Assembly (NCBI RefSeq): GCF_040545335.1
Contig: NZ_JBEPLU010000001.1
Location: forward strand, 1,488,001-1,552,000
Reading direction: 5' to 3'
Source of the DNA: Phenylobacterium koreense
GTDB taxonomy: Bacteria; Pseudomonadota; Alphaproteobacteria; Caulobacterales; Caulobacteraceae
Length of the DNA stretch: 64,000 bases
A model generated the notes under the pieces. It was not told where the DNA came from. It was given only the letters and a program-made list of their open reading frames with translations, and made no database searches. Positions 1 through 9,848 of the stretch are shown here, one piece after another; position 1 is the stretch's first letter; every line of letters starts with the position of its first letter. The translations under genes were made by a program, and so were the position numbers.

Positions 1-525
1 AGCCTCACCGGACGCAGTTGCACGCAAGCTGCACTGGGCAAATGGCGAAGTCTTGGTGAGTCAGAGGTAAATTGATCTTCCTGCGCGATTCCGCCTGATC
101 CTAGCTTTCAGCTCTAAACGGCCGCGCTAAGCTCTAATATTGCACGCTGGGTTGCGCGAATACGATCTGGCTGGACCTTTGAGACCCTGCATGAGCGTCG
201 CCGGGCGCAAGTGATCGCTCGCGACCTTGTTACGAAATGTTTCGGTCGGAAGGCGTGTCTTCAAAGCAACGCCGCAAAGGCCACGCTTCGCCGGTCCGCT
301 CACATTTTCGGCATCAGCCCTCCCCAAAGCCCGCCGCAGGCACGACGTGGCCCTGAAGATTCGCGCGGACTCGCCTCGGCGGGGCGCCCGCGCGCGCCAG
401 GTCGTCGTCCCGAGGGGATGAGGGCCAGGCCGCCGGGGGGTGGAAAAGCTTTGTCGCAGAAGCGCCGCTACCGGGATCGACCGGCCTAGCTAGATTTTTG
501 AACCGAGAGTTTTCGAGAGGACCGA
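1..525. other. Region without a recognised gene
   Basis: No open frame here has a recognisable protein family or a convincing ribosome-binding site; the short frames at about 127-327 and 211-489 read as low-complexity Arg/Ala/Pro sequence typical of chance frames in GC-rich DNA. The stretch ends in the leader of the TerC gene. I looked for tRNA, tmRNA, RNase P and a manganese (yybP-ykoY) riboswitch core and saw none that I would defend. It could hold an unrecognised small RNA or the promoter of the next gene. Confidence 0.5.
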
Positions 526-1323
526 ATGGACAGCCTTATGGCTCTGGCGAGCGACCCGACGGCATGGGCCGCGCTAATCACCCTGATCGTCATGGAGGTC
601 GTCCTCGGCATCGACAACCTGGTCTTCATCTCCATTCTCTCGAACAAGCTGCCGCTGGAGCAGCGGACCAAGGCGCGGCGGCTGGGGATCAGCCTGGCCC
701 TGATCATGCGGCTGGCGCTGCTGTCGACCATCGCCTTCATCGTCGGCCTCACGGCGCCGGTGTTCCAATTACCCTGGCACGGCGCGCTGAACGAGCATGG
801 GGAGCCGGCCTGGGAACTGGTCTTCTCCTGGCGCGACATCATCCTGATCGTCGGGGGGCTGTTCCTGATCTGGAAGGCGACGACGGAGATCCACCACAAT
901 GTCGACCCGACGCGAGCCGAGGAGGAGGCCGCCATACCCGGCGACGCAGGCCGCGCGGCGGCCCGGAACTTCGGCGCGACCATCGTCCAGATTCTGCTGC
1001 TGGACATCGTATTCTCGGTGGACTCGATCCTGACCGCCGTCGGCATGACCGACCACCTGCCGGTGATGGTGATCGCGGTCATCGTCGCGGTGAGCGTGAT
1101 GATGCTGGCCGCCGACCCGCTGGCCAACTTCATCCACCACAATCCGACCGTGGTCATGCTGGCGCTGGGCTTCCTGCTGATGATCGGTGCGACCCTGATC
1201 GCCGAGGGCTTCGGGGTGCATGTGCCCAAGGGCTACATCTATGCGGCCATGGCCTTCTCCGGCGTCGTCGAGGGACTGAACATGGCCAGCCGCAACGCCG
1301 CGAAGAAGCGGGCGGAACGCTAG
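526..1323 (+). CDS. TerC family integral membrane protein (probable metal, likely Mn2+, transporter)
   Basis: The 265-residue product is almost entirely hydrophobic, with about seven membrane segments and the two-repeat TerC arrangement. The first repeat carries [12 protein letters not shown] (residues 23-34) and the second [12 protein letters not shown] (around 155-170); their acidic residues (E24, D30 and counterparts) are the conserved intramembrane charges of the family. TerC proteins of the Alx/YoaE type are linked to manganese export and to metallating secreted proteins; the name comes from tellurite resistance. The ATG is chosen because GAGAGG lies 5 nt upstream. It converges with priA. 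Family assignment is firm, substrate is inferred. Confidence 0.9.
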   Translation: MDSLMALASDPTAWAALITLIVMEVVLGIDNLVFISILSNKLPLEQRTKARRLGISLALIMRLALLSTIAFIVGLTAPVFQLPWHGALNEHGEPAWELVFSWRDIILIVGGLFLIWKATTEIHHNVDPTRAEEEAAIPGDAGRAAARNFGATIVQILLLDIVFSVDSILTAVGMTDHLPVMVIAVIVAVSVMMLAADPLANFIHHNPTVVMLALGFLLMIGATLIAEGFGVHVPKGYIYAAMAFSGVVEGLNMASRNAAKKRAER

Positions 1324-1332
1324 AGGTTGAGA

Positions 1333-1362
1333 CTCTCCCCTGAGGGAGATGGATCGCCGAAG
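1333..1362 (-). repeat. Dispersed intergenic palindromic repeat, copy A
   Basis: Read on the minus strand this begins CTTCGGCGATCCATCTC and continues into a CTCCCT/AGGGGAGAG palindrome. The same element occurs at 50435-50465 on the plus strand, with 16 of the first 17 bases identical and a similar palindromic end. It lies between the convergent genes terC and priA. Confidence 0.5.
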
Positions 1363-1373
1363 TCGAAACGGAG

Positions 1374-1448
1374 GGGGCCGCCAAAGGGCGGTCCCACCCA
1401 TCGGCCGCAGATCTTGCCTGCCGGCGAGGCCCCCAGCGGGGGAGCCTC
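1374..1448. terminator. Paired hairpins between convergent terC and priA
   Basis: Two stems fill the gap between convergent stop codons. At 1374-1395 a 9-bp stem with one G-U pair closes an AAAG tetraloop (GGGGCCGCC against GGCGGTCCC). At 1426-1448 GAGGCCCCC pairs with GGGGG-AG-CCTC, with a two-base bulge and an AGC loop. Neither has a run of T, so they may be factor-dependent terminators or mRNA 3' stabilisers. Confidence 0.4.
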
Positions 1449-1451
1449 CAT

Positions 1452-3614
1452 TCAAAGAAAACTGTAGGGGTCGACGTCTATGGCGACGCGAATGGCGCCC
1501 GGGGGCCGAACGCGGGCGCGCCAGGTGGCGAGGTAGGCCGAGAGGTCGACGTTGCGGTCGGCTCGGACCAGGAAGCGCTTGCGGCGCCGGCCGCGAACCA
1601 GGCTGAGGGGGGCGTCGGCCGGGCCGTAGACCTCAACCCCCTCGGCATTGGGAGCCGCCTTGGCCATCTCCTGGGCGAAGGCTTCGAGGGCCGCGGCGTC
1701 GGGGCCGGAGACCACGATCGCGCCCAGCCGACCGAAGGGCGGCAGCTTCATGATCTCGCGCTCGGCCATTTCGGCGGCGACGAAGGCGTCGCGGTCCTGG
1801 GCCTTGAGAGCCTGCATCACCGCGTGCTCTGGGGCGTAGGTCTGCAGAAGCGCGCGGCCGGGACGGTCGCGGCGGCCGGCGCGGCCGGTGGCCTGGGCCA
1901 GGAGCTGATAGGTCCGCTCGGCCGCCCGCAGGTCGCCGCCCCTCAGGCCGAGGTCGGCGTCGACCACGCCCACCAGGGTCAGGCGCGGGAAGTTGTGGCC
2001 CTTGGCCGCGGCCTGGGTGGCCACGAGGATGTCGATCTCTCCTTCGGCCATGGCGTCCACCAGGCGGCGGGCCTCCTTGGCGTCCCAGACGGTGTCGGAA
2101 GAGAAAACCGCGACGCGAGCCTTGGGGAAAAGGAACCGCGCCTCTTCCTCCACCCGCTCCACCCCCGGGCCGATAGAGGCCAGGCTGTCCTTGGCGCCGC
2201 AATGGGGGCAGCGCTCGGGCTTGGGCATGGAAAAGCCGGTGAGGTGGCAGACCAGGCGTCCGGAATAGCGGTGCTCCACCAACCATGAGTCGGTGTCGGG
2301 CGAGGTCATTCGCTCGCCGCAAGCCTTGCAGAGAACCAGCGGCGCATAGCCCCGGCGGTTGAGGAACAGCAGGGTCTGCTCGCCGGCGGCCAGGGTCTCG
2401 GCCATCGCCTCGACCAACGGGGGTGAAAGCCAGCGGCCGGCCTCGGGCGGAGTCTCCTTCAGGTCAATCAGGCTGATGTCGGGCAGGCGGGCGGTCCCAT
2501 GGCGGGCGGCGAGCCGCAGCCAGCGATAGCGGCCGGTCTCGGCGTTGCGCAGGGTCTCCAGCGACGGGGTGGCCGAGGCGAGGATCACCGCGGCGTTCTC
2601 GATCTTGCCGCGGACCACCGAGAGGTCGCGGGCCTGGTAGATGAAGCCCTCGTCCTGCTTGTAGGAGCCGTCGTGCTCCTCATCGACCACGATCAGCGAG
2701 AGCTTGCGGAACGGCAGGAAGAGCGCCGAGCGGGCGCCGACCACGATGCGCGCCTTGCCGGTGGCGACGGCGTCCCAGACCCGGCGGCGCATGGGCGGGG
2801 CGACATCGGAGTGCCATTCGGCAGGTATCACGCCGAAGCGCTCGACGAAGCGGGCGATCACCGCCTGGGTCAGGGCGATCTCCGGCAGCATGACCAGCAC
2901 CTGGGCATCGGGGTCGCGAGCCAGGGCCGCGGCGACCGCCTCCAGATAGACCTCGGTCTTGCCCGAGCCGGTGACCCCGTCGAGCAGGGCGACGTTGAAA
3001 GTCCCCTCCCCCACCATGTCGGAAAGCGCCGCGGCCGCGGCCGCCTGGCTGGCGTTCAGCTCATGGCCGGCGCGGGCGAGGTCGGGGGCGTCGAAGGCGT
3101 CCTCGGCTTCGATCATGCGCAGGGCGAGCACGCCCTCGTCCACCAAACCCTTCACGACACCGGCTGAGACTCCGGCGGCGCGGGCGAGGTCGGCGGGCGC
3201 CGCGGGGCCGGCCTGGGCGGCTTCGATCACCTTGGCGCGGGCCGGAGTCATGCGGCCGGGCATGGCGCCGGTGGCCTCCAGCACCTTTTCCGGCCTGGCC
3301 TTGGGCGCGCGGGCGCCACGGATGGCGATGGCCAGCGGCTGGCCGGGCGCATCGACCGAATAGCGGGCCGCCCACTGCACGAACTCGATGGCGCCCGCGG
3401 GCAGGGGCGGGGATTCCAGTTTGCCCTCGATCGGCTTGAGCGGCCGGTTGCCGCCGGCGCCTTCGCGCAAGGCCACGACCACACCGCGCAGCAGGCGCGG
3501 ACCAAGCGGCGCGGCCACCTGGTCGCCCACCTCAAGGTCCATTCCCTCGGGCTCGGCGTAATCAAACGCCTCCGGAAGAGGCATGGGCAGGAGGACGGAC
3601 GCGATACGGCTCAT
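1452..3614 (-). CDS. priA: Primosomal protein N' (PriA), replication restart helicase, one zinc site degenerate
   Basis: PriA is the superfamily 2 helicase that reloads the replisome at stalled forks. The 720-residue product has the N-terminal 3'-end-binding domain, a Walker A GVTGSGKT (residues 213-220), the DEEH box (311-314) and C-terminal helicase motifs. I start at [19 protein letters not shown] because this is the family N-terminus; an upstream in-frame ATG at 3671 would add 19 unlikely residues. In the cysteine-rich insert (residues 429-472; 2199-2330) pair 1 (CKAC) and pair 4 (CPHC) are intact. Pair 2 reads SPDT and pair 3 reads CHLT, so the second zinc site is lost. It is divergent from fsa. 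Confidence 0.95.
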   Translation of the reverse strand: MSRIASVLLPMPLPEAFDYAEPEGMDLEVGDQVAAPLGPRLLRGVVVALREGAGGNRPLKPIEGKLESPPLPAGAIEFVQWAARYSVDAPGQPLAIAIRGARAPKARPEKVLEATGAMPGRMTPARAKVIEAAQAGPAAPADLARAAGVSAGVVKGLVDEGVLALRMIEAEDAFDAPDLARAGHELNASQAAAAAALSDMVGEGTFNVALLDGVTGSGKTEVYLEAVAAALARDPDAQVLVMLPEIALTQAVIARFVERFGVIPAEWHSDVAPPMRRRVWDAVATGKARIVVGARSALFLPFRKLSLIVVDEEHDGSYKQDEGFIYQARDLSVVRGKIENAAVILASATPSLETLRNAETGRYRWLRLAARHGTARLPDISLIDLKETPPEAGRWLSPPLVEAMAETLAAGEQTLLFLNRRGYAPLVLCKACGERMTSPDTDSWLVEHRYSGRLVCHLTGFSMPKPERCPHCGAKDSLASIGPGVERVEEEARFLFPKARVAVFSSDTVWDAKEARRLVDAMAEGEIDILVATQAAAKGHNFPRLTLVGVVDADLGLRGGDLRAAERTYQLLAQATGRAGRRDRPGRALLQTYAPEHAVMQALKAQDRDAFVAAEMAEREIMKLPPFGRLGAIVVSGPDAAALEAFAQEMAKAAPNAEGVEVYGPADAPLSLVRGRRRKRFLVRADRNVDLSAYLATWRARVRPPGAIRVAIDVDPYSFL

Positions 3615-3692
3615 GGCCTGGCCCACATAGGCTGGCCCGCCGTCGCCGCAACCGGTAAAGAGCCGTCGCATTCCAGCGTCAGAAGGTCACCC

Positions 3693-4346
3693 ATGCAGCT
3701 CTTTCTCGACACCACCGACATCGGCCTGCTCAAGGATCTCACCTCGACCGGCCTTGTGGACGGGGTGACCACCAACCCGTCCCTGATCGCCAAGTCCGGC
3801 CGTCCCATGCTGGAGGTCATCGCCGAGATTTGCGACCTCGTCGAGGGTCCGGTGAGCGCCGAAGTCGCCGCCACCGACGTCGAGGGCATGCTGGCCGAAG
3901 GCGCCAAGCTGGCCGGCGTGGCCCAGAATGTGGTGGTGAAGGTTCCGCTGACCCGAGCCGGCCTGATCGCGACCGCGGAGTTCGCGGTGCAGGGCATTCA
4001 GACCAACGTCACCCTCTGCTTCTCGGCCGCCCAGGCGCTGCTGGCGGCCAAGGCGGGCGCCTCGTACATCTCTCCGTTCATCGGCCGGTTGGACGATGTC
4101 GGCGCCGACGGCATGGAACTGATCAGCGAGATCCGCGCCATCTACGACAACTACGGCTTCGACACCGAGATCCTGGCGGCCTCGATCCGCACCACGGCGC
4201 ACGTGACCGCCGCAGCCCTGGCCGGGGCCGACTGCGCGACCATTCCGCCCAACGTCTTCGCCGACCTCTTCAAGCACCCGTTAACCGAAAAGGGGCTTGA
4301 ACAGTTCATGAGCGACTGGGCCAAGACGGGACAGTCGATCCTTTAA
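3693..4346 (+). CDS. Transaldolase-like fructose-6-phosphate aldolase family protein
   Basis: The 217-residue single-domain class I aldolase begins [14 protein letters not shown], the standard start of the small transaldolase/FSA subfamily. The Schiff-base lysine is K83 in NVVVKVPLT, and the TTNPS motif (residues 26-30) is present. It moves three-carbon units between sugar phosphates in the non-oxidative pentose phosphate pathway; sequence alone does not cleanly separate transaldolase (tal) from fructose-6-phosphate aldolase (fsa) activity. Length matches the short family of about 215-220 residues. It starts 79 bp from the divergent priA and precedes DUF484 by only 7 bp, so the two are probably co-transcribed. 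Confidence 0.9.
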   Translation: MQLFLDTTDIGLLKDLTSTGLVDGVTTNPSLIAKSGRPMLEVIAEICDLVEGPVSAEVAATDVEGMLAEGAKLAGVAQNVVVKVPLTRAGLIATAEFAVQGIQTNVTLCFSAAQALLAAKAGASYISPFIGRLDDVGADGMELISEIRAIYDNYGFDTEILAASIRTTAHVTAAALAGADCATIPPNVFADLFKHPLTEKGLEQFMSDWAKTGQSIL

Positions 4347-4353
4347 GCGGGCG

Positions 4354-5043
4354 ATGGGGGCGGAGATGGAAGGCGGGGCAAAAGCCAAGGAACAGGGGCC
4401 GGAACCGGCCATCGTCCGGCAGTTCCTGGCCGAGAACCCCGACTTCCTGCAGGGCGATCCGGGCTTGCTGCGCGAGCTCGGCCTGCGCGCCGATTCGGCC
4501 AATATCATCGACTTCGGCCCGGCCGCCCTGGCGCGTGTTCACGAGGCGCATCGGCGCGAGAGCAACGCCCGCAAGCGCCTGGAAGCCACCGCCCGCGCCA
4601 ACTTCAACGCCCAGGCCCAGACCCATGGGGCGGTGGTCGACATGCTGGACGCCCGTAACCACGCCGACCTGGCGCGGCGGGTGGACGAGCTGGCCCAGCT
4701 CCGCTTCGGCCTGGCCGCGGGCGTGGTGGCGCTGGAAGGCCCCGACCGCACACCGGCCGGCTGGCGCATGCTGGTGGAAGGCCAGATCGACATGATCATC
4801 GGCCACGACCGCGTGGCCCTGATGGGCTTCCAGCCCACGGCTCTGGGACTATTCGGCGAACGAGCGGGCGAGATTCGCTCCATGGCGATGGTCCGCATGG
4901 CGATCTGGGAGCCGTCCCGCGAGGGACTGCTGGCCTTCGGTTCGACCGACGCCAAGGGCTTCACCGAGGATATGGGCGTCGAGCTGGTCGCCTTCCTGGC
5001 CCGCGTGGTCGAGCGGACCGCGGAGCGATGGCCGGTCCTGTGA
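4354..5043 (+). CDS. DUF484 family protein
   Basis: The 229-residue protein carries the DUF484 signature: an N-terminal VRQFLAENPDFLQ block (residues about 19-31) followed by a GAF-like fold. DUF484 genes sit directly before xerC in many Proteobacteria, as here, where the last 16 bases overlap the xerC start and suggest translational coupling. The biochemical role is unknown. A second in-frame ATG lies at 4366; I keep 4354 because the later one would have its purine-rich site too close. Confidence 0.85.
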   Translation: MGAEMEGGAKAKEQGPEPAIVRQFLAENPDFLQGDPGLLRELGLRADSANIIDFGPAALARVHEAHRRESNARKRLEATARANFNAQAQTHGAVVDMLDARNHADLARRVDELAQLRFGLAAGVVALEGPDRTPAGWRMLVEGQIDMIIGHDRVALMGFQPTALGLFGERAGEIRSMAMVRMAIWEPSREGLLAFGSTDAKGFTEDMGVELVAFLARVVERTAERWPVL

Positions 5044-5957
5044 CCAGCGCGCGCCAGGCGCTGGCCCTCTGGCTGGAGCACCTGGCCAAGGAGCGGCGGG
5101 CCTCGCCCCGGACGGTGGAAGCCTACGCCTTCGCCGCCAACCGCTATCTCTTCTTTCTGGAACAGCATCGCGGCGAGAGCCTGAGCGTCGCCGACATGGG
5201 TTCGCTGACCGCTGGCGAAATCCGCGCCTGGCTGGCGCACCTGCGACAGGGCGAGCGTCCGCTGTCGGCGCGGTCGCTGTCTCAGGCCCTATCTGCGATC
5301 CGCACCTTCCACCGCTTCCTCGACCGGCGGCTGGACACCCCGAACCCGGCGATCGCCCTGGTGCGCGGGCCGCGCGTGGTCCCCTCAGCGCCACGGCCGG
5401 TCAGCGAAGACCAGGCCCGCGGCCTGATCGCCGAGCCAGGCCTCGACCCCGACCGCGCGGACTGGGAGGCCAGCCGCGACCAGGCGGTGATGACCCTGCT
5501 CTATGGCTGCGGCTTGCGGATCTCCGAGGCGCTGTCGCTGAAGCGGAGCGACGCGCCGCTGCCCGAGAGCCTGCGCATCCTCGGCAAGGGCGGCAAGACC
5601 AGGATCGTGCCGGTGTTGCCGGCGGTGCGCGAGGCGGTGGACGCCTATCTCGCCGAAGTTCCGTTCGTCCTGGCGGCGGACGGGGCCCTCTTCCGCGCCA
5701 AGCGGGGCGGGCCTTTGAGCGCCCGTCACGTGCAAGCGACGGTGCAGAACCTGCGCGGGCGGCTTGGCCTGCCCGACAGCGCCACGCCTCACGCCCTGCG
5801 TCACTCCTTCGCCACGCACCTGCTGGGCGCGGGCGCAGACCTGCGCTCGATCCAGGAACTGCTGGGCCACGCCTCGCTTTCGACAACCCAGCGCTACACC
5901 GAGGTGGACGCGGCCTCCCTCCTCAGCGCCTACGCCAAGGCGCACCCGCACGCGTAG
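5028..5957 (+). CDS. xerC: Tyrosine recombinase XerC
   Basis: This is the site-specific recombinase that acts with XerD at dif to resolve chromosome dimers. The 309-residue product has a SAM-like core-binding N-terminal domain (about residues 6-105) and the catalytic domain. All catalytic residues are visible: R164 (GLRISEA), K187 (LGKGG), H255 and R258 (HALRHSFATHLL), H281 (LGHASLSTTQ) and nucleophile Y290. Its position after DUF484 supports XerC over XerD or a phage integrase. The start overlaps the DUF484 stop region. Confidence 0.93.
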   Translation: MAGPVTSARQALALWLEHLAKERRASPRTVEAYAFAANRYLFFLEQHRGESLSVADMGSLTAGEIRAWLAHLRQGERPLSARSLSQALSAIRTFHRFLDRRLDTPNPAIALVRGPRVVPSAPRPVSEDQARGLIAEPGLDPDRADWEASRDQAVMTLLYGCGLRISEALSLKRSDAPLPESLRILGKGGKTRIVPVLPAVREAVDAYLAEVPFVLAADGALFRAKRGGPLSARHVQATVQNLRGRLGLPDSATPHALRHSFATHLLGAGADLRSIQELLGHASLSTTQRYTEVDAASLLSAYAKAHPHA

Positions 5958-5995
5958 TGGAGGTGATCTCAGCTATCCGGCGCTGACGCACCGGC

Positions 5996-6397
5996 TCAGA
6001 ACAGCGGCGCCAGCCTTTCGATGGTGCGGGCGAGCGCGGCGGCTTCGTAGGGTTCGGCCGGGCTGTGGCCCCAGACCGGGCCGGGCCAGGCCGGATCGCC
6101 CTCGCGGCGGCCGACGATGTGGATGTGGAGCTGGGGCGTGACGTTGCCCAGGGCTCCGACGTTCAGCTTGTCGACGGTCACGCCTGCGGCCCGGACCGCG
6201 CGGCCGGCCAGCAGCACTTCGTCCATCAGGATCGAGAGATCGCCCCTGGAAAGGTCCTCCAGTTCGCGGACCGCGGCCACGCGAGGGATCAGCACCAGCC
6301 AGGGATAGCGGGCGTCGTCCTGCAGCCGCACATGGCAAAGCGCCAGCTCGGCCAGGGGGTGGGAGGTCGCCAGGAAGGCGGGGTCGATCGCGAACAT
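5996..6397 (-). CDS. HIT domain protein (histidine triad superfamily)
   Basis: The 133-residue protein has the HIT fold with an active-site strand PQLHIHIVGR (residues 88-97). H91 and H93 are present while the third triad position is V95; this shortened form (followed by EGDPAWPGPVWG) is common in alphaproteobacterial HIT proteins, so it is probably not decay. Canonical HIT proteins are nucleotide hydrolases or transferases; the substrate here is unknown. It converges with xerC (38 bp gap) and is divergent from mdh. Confidence 0.85.
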   Translation of the reverse strand: MFAIDPAFLATSHPLAELALCHVRLQDDARYPWLVLIPRVAAVRELEDLSRGDLSILMDEVLLAGRAVRAAGVTVDKLNVGALGNVTPQLHIHIVGRREGDPAWPGPVWGHSPAEPYEAAALARTIERLAPLF

Positions 6398-6528
6398 CGG
6401 CGCGCTCCGAAGATGGTCAGGACCAGCGGTGTCCTAGCTAGAGCGCGGGCGGCGCCCTGTCACTTGCCCTTGGGACAATGCGGGTCTAGACCGCCCGCGA
6501 TTTCGCACCGCAACTACGGGACAGTTCC

Positions 6529-7515
<987 letters not shown>

Positions 7516-7516
7516 A

Positions 7517-7553
7517 TCCGGCAAAGGCCGGACCCGATCACCAGGTCGGGTCC
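7517..7553. terminator. Hairpins at the mdh / LprI-like convergent junction
   Basis: Directly after the mdh stop, TCCGGC-aaag-GCCGGA forms a 6-bp stem (7517-7532). Overlapping it, GGACCCGA pairs with TCGGGTCC (7530-7553), reaching into the 3' end of the opposite gene. They share bases so only one can form at a time. No T-run follows either. Confidence 0.35.
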
Positions 7554-8287
7554 GGACCGTCGGCCATCGCGTTCAAGTCCGCGATGCGCTGATCGTAGAG
7601 CGAGGCGAGCGCCTGGGGCGAGCGCTGGGCGGCGTCTTCCCGCATCGCCATGAAGTCCCGTTGCTCGGCCTGGAGCTGGCGCAGGGGAACTCCCGACCTC
7701 ACCGCGCGATCGAAGGCACGGGCCATGTGCCGGTCGGCCGCGGCGAGCACCGCATCCGTACAGATCAACTCCTCGGCCAGTGATTCCGCACGGCGGCAGT
7801 CGAAGCTCGGACGAATGGCCTGGGCCGGTTCACGCGCGACCGGGGGCCTAGGGGCCTGGCGCGCTCGCGGCGGCTCAGGCGGCCAGGGCGGCTCGGCCAC
7901 CGGCGGCGGCTCGAAGGCGGGCGCGGGCTCAGGCGCGGCCGGCGCAAGCACTTCCGGCGGCCCGATGGGCGCTGTCGGCGCGGCCGCCTGCTGGCCTGCC
8001 TCGAGGGTTTCCGGCGACAGGGTTTCCAGCGGCGGACGCTCAGCGAATTTCGGCTCCGGCGGCGGCTCGGCCATCTGCAGCTCGAGCCGCCGCTCGTCGT
8101 TCTGGGCGGCGGGGGCCAGCGCCGCGATGGCGCGCGTGAGGATTTGCGGGCGGGCCGCGAGACCAAGGCCGACGCCCAGGACACAGGCCAGCGCCACGCC
8201 GCCCGCCAGCGCCTTGCCGTTCATCCGCCGCCTCGGAGGCCGGTGGACCGGCTCGATCCTCAGGGGCGGTTCGTCATCCAAGTTCAT
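7538..8287 (-). CDS. Membrane-anchored protein with proline-rich spacer and LprI/DUF1311-like domain
   Basis: The 249-residue product has a short cytoplasmic head, one transmembrane helix (about residues 25-45), a long Pro/Ala/Glu-rich spacer (about 70-155) and a C-terminal domain beginning SFDCRRAESLAEELICTD. The FDC-x(10)-ICTD cysteine pair and the following LQAEQRDFM segment are typical of the LprI-like (DUF1311) fold, which includes lysozyme inhibitors. The predicted layout puts the domain in the periplasm on an extended tether. Function as a lysozyme inhibitor is inference from the family only. It converges with mdh. Confidence 0.7.
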   Translation of the reverse strand: MNLDDEPPLRIEPVHRPPRRRMNGKALAGGVALACVLGVGLGLAARPQILTRAIAALAPAAQNDERRLELQMAEPPPEPKFAERPPLETLSPETLEAGQQAAAPTAPIGPPEVLAPAAPEPAPAFEPPPVAEPPWPPEPPRARQAPRPPVAREPAQAIRPSFDCRRAESLAEELICTDAVLAAADRHMARAFDRAVRSGVPLRQLQAEQRDFMAMREDAAQRSPQALASLYDQRIADLNAMADGPDPTW

Positions 8288-8329
8288 GGCGAAGAACTAG
8301 GGCCGGCGGGCTGAACGAGGCCTGAACCG

Positions 8330-8725
8330 CTAGAACCACATGTCGCGGACGCAGCGACCGTCCCGCGGCAAGTCCTTGAAGCTCTCCAAGCCATCGAAAT
8401 GGTCGATGGGTAGCCTGGCGACCGCCTCGGGATCGGCGAGGCGCACATTAACGGCCATGCGGCGGCGATTGCCCGCGTGCAGCCGCATGCCCCGCCAAGC
8501 AAGGACGCAGGCGCAGGTCGGGCAGAAGAGGATCTCCAGCCCGGGGTCCTCCTTGCGCTTGTAGGAGCCGGTCGGGCCTTCGAGCCGGATGCGCTCGTTC
8601 TCGTAATCGTAAGCCCAGAGCGTCCCATAGCGACGGCAGAGCGTGCAGTTGCAGGCCGTCACCGGACCAGGATCGCCCTCCATGCTCCAGTGCGCGCCGC
8701 CGCAATGGCAAGAGCCGGTCAGCAT
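8330..8725 (-). CDS. GFA family (glutathione-dependent formaldehyde-activating-like) zinc protein
   Basis: The 131-residue protein opens MLTGSCHCGGAHW and has the three zinc cysteine groups of the family: SCHCGG (residues 5-10), CNCTLC (about 25-30) and CPTC (about 67-70). Most GFA relatives have no demonstrated formaldehyde activity and are simply zinc-binding fold proteins. I start at the ATG at 8725 because the cysteine motif begins right after it; the longer frame back to 8800 adds an unrelated leader. A second GFA gene lies at 35287-35727. Confidence 0.85.
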   Translation of the reverse strand: MLTGSCHCGGAHWSMEGDPGPVTACNCTLCRRYGTLWAYDYENERIRLEGPTGSYKRKEDPGLEILFCPTCACVLAWRGMRLHAGNRRRMAVNVRLADPEAVARLPIDHFDGLESFKDLPRDGRCVRDMWF

Positions 8726-8849
8726 GGGCGTTCTCCCGTGGTGGCGTTCTCCTATTTTAGGCTGGCGGACTGGCCCGGGAAACCAGGAGCGATCGCCCAT
8801 GGCGCGTCAGGGGGAGAAGGATCAAACGCCGAGGAGTGAATTCGCACCG

Positions 8850-9161
8850 TCAGCGGACGAGTCTGACGGTCATTTCCACCTGGATGCGGTCGCCCGCGGT
8901 GACATTGGCCTGGCGGCGGACGGCGTCTTTCAGGGGCAGGAAATAGGTGTCGGGCTTGGGGAAGAGGGAAGTGGTGAAGGTGGTCTCGCCGATCCTGGCC
9001 GCCACGGGGATCACGCCCCATCCATAAGAGACCGCCTTCGCGACCCGGCGCACTTCCTGCGCGGCGGCCTGGGGCAGCGGGGCGAAGAAGAAGGGCGCAG
9101 GGCCGCGCCAGGTGATCACCTCGGCCTCGAAGCTCAGCTCGATCATCGGCTCGCCGGGCAT
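8850..9161 (-). CDS. DUF1905 domain protein
   Basis: The 103-residue product is a stand-alone DUF1905 domain, a small beta-barrel with conserved core VSYGWGVIPVAARIGETTF (about residues 44-62). In many bacteria this domain is fused to a C-terminal OmdA/YdeI domain; here it is alone, while a stand-alone OmdA-type gene sits at 63476-63715. It starts 3 bp after the DUF1003 stop, so the two are one transcript. An alternative ATG at 9146 (MIELSFEAEV) would give a cleaner family start. Function unknown. Confidence 0.75.
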   Translation of the reverse strand: MPGEPMIELSFEAEVITWRGPAPFFFAPLPQAAAQEVRRVAKAVSYGWGVIPVAARIGETTFTTSLFPKPDTYFLPLKDAVRRQANVTAGDRIQVEMTVRLVR

Positions 9162-9164
9162 GGC

Positions 9165-9725
9165 TCACGCTCTTGGCAGGCGTTCGGCCAGCAGCCGGGT
9201 GAGCAGCTCGATCTGTTCCTCCTGTTTGGCGACGAGCATTTGCAGTTGCTCGTTCCTCATCTGGTCGAGCTTGTCGTGCAGGGCCATGATCTCGATCTCG
9301 CACTTCAGATTGACTTCGTAGTCGTGAGCCGCATCGAGGCGGTCCTTCGCCGCCTGGCGGTTCTGGCTCATCATGATGATCGGAGCCTGGACCGCGGCCA
9401 GCATCGACAGCATCAGGTTCAGGAAGATGAAGGGATAGGGGTCGAACGCGGCCCGTCGCAGCAGCAGATTGCCGCCGACCCAGATCGCCAGGGCAAGACC
9501 GAAGGCGATGATGAAGGTCCAGGACCCACCAAAGGTCGCCACCTGGTCGGCCAGCCTCTGGCCGAAAGTCAGCCTGTCCTGGAAAGCGTCATTGATGTTC
9601 TTGGATATGGGCTTGCGCGTCATGGCGCGGTTCAGCGCCCGCTGTTGGTGCGCGCTCAACTCGCTGATGGGCTTGCCGAACCAGTGATGGGCCGCTTTGC
9701 CAATATCGTGGGGCAGGTCGGACAT
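9165..9725 (-). CDS. DUF1003 family membrane protein
   Basis: The 186-residue protein starts MSDLPHDIGKAAHHWFGK and has two adjacent transmembrane helices (about residues 65-85 and 98-115) separated by the DUF1003 loop with DPYPFIFLNLMLS. A basic and acidic C-terminal region rich in Glu, Gln and Leu (about 140-186) is likely a coiled coil facing the cytoplasm. The start has AGGAGACGACC just upstream on the minus strand, which decides against the much longer open frame. Role unknown. It leads a two-gene unit with the DUF1905 gene. Confidence 0.85.
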   Translation of the reverse strand: MSDLPHDIGKAAHHWFGKPISELSAHQQRALNRAMTRKPISKNINDAFQDRLTFGQRLADQVATFGGSWTFIIAFGLALAIWVGGNLLLRRAAFDPYPFIFLNLMLSMLAAVQAPIIMMSQNRQAAKDRLDAAHDYEVNLKCEIEIMALHDKLDQMRNEQLQMLVAKQEEQIELLTRLLAERLPRA

Positions 9726-9848
9726 CGGTCGTCTCCTTCTCGCCCGTATCTTGCGAGCGGGCGCGGGCCAAGCCAACGCCGAAAGATGGGACTGCAGACG
9801 CATGGCGAGGCCTGGCGTCACCATGCGAAGCGCGCGAAGGTCGGCGCC

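Noticed and set aside
127..489. Short open frames in the first 500 bases
   Set aside because: They are low-complexity, overlap each other on both strands and lack ribosome-binding sites or family matches.
400..525. Possible manganese riboswitch before the TerC gene
   Set aside because: Such riboswitches are known before some terC genes, but I could not see the conserved paired elements here, only generic GC-rich sequence.
5028..5957. xerC as a sign of an integrated mobile element
   Set aside because: It follows DUF484 in the usual housekeeping order with all XerC residues; no phage, transposase, integrase array or attachment repeats are nearby.
5996..6397. HIT protein with a missing third histidine as a decayed enzyme
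   Set aside because: The QLHIHIVGR form with a following GDPAWPGPVWG is a regular subgroup of alphaproteobacterial HIT proteins, so this is not evidence of decay.
8643..9848. In-frame upstream extension of the GNAT gene (long plus-strand frame)
   Set aside because: The extension overlaps three real minus-strand genes; acetyltransferase similarity begins only at the ATG at 9849.
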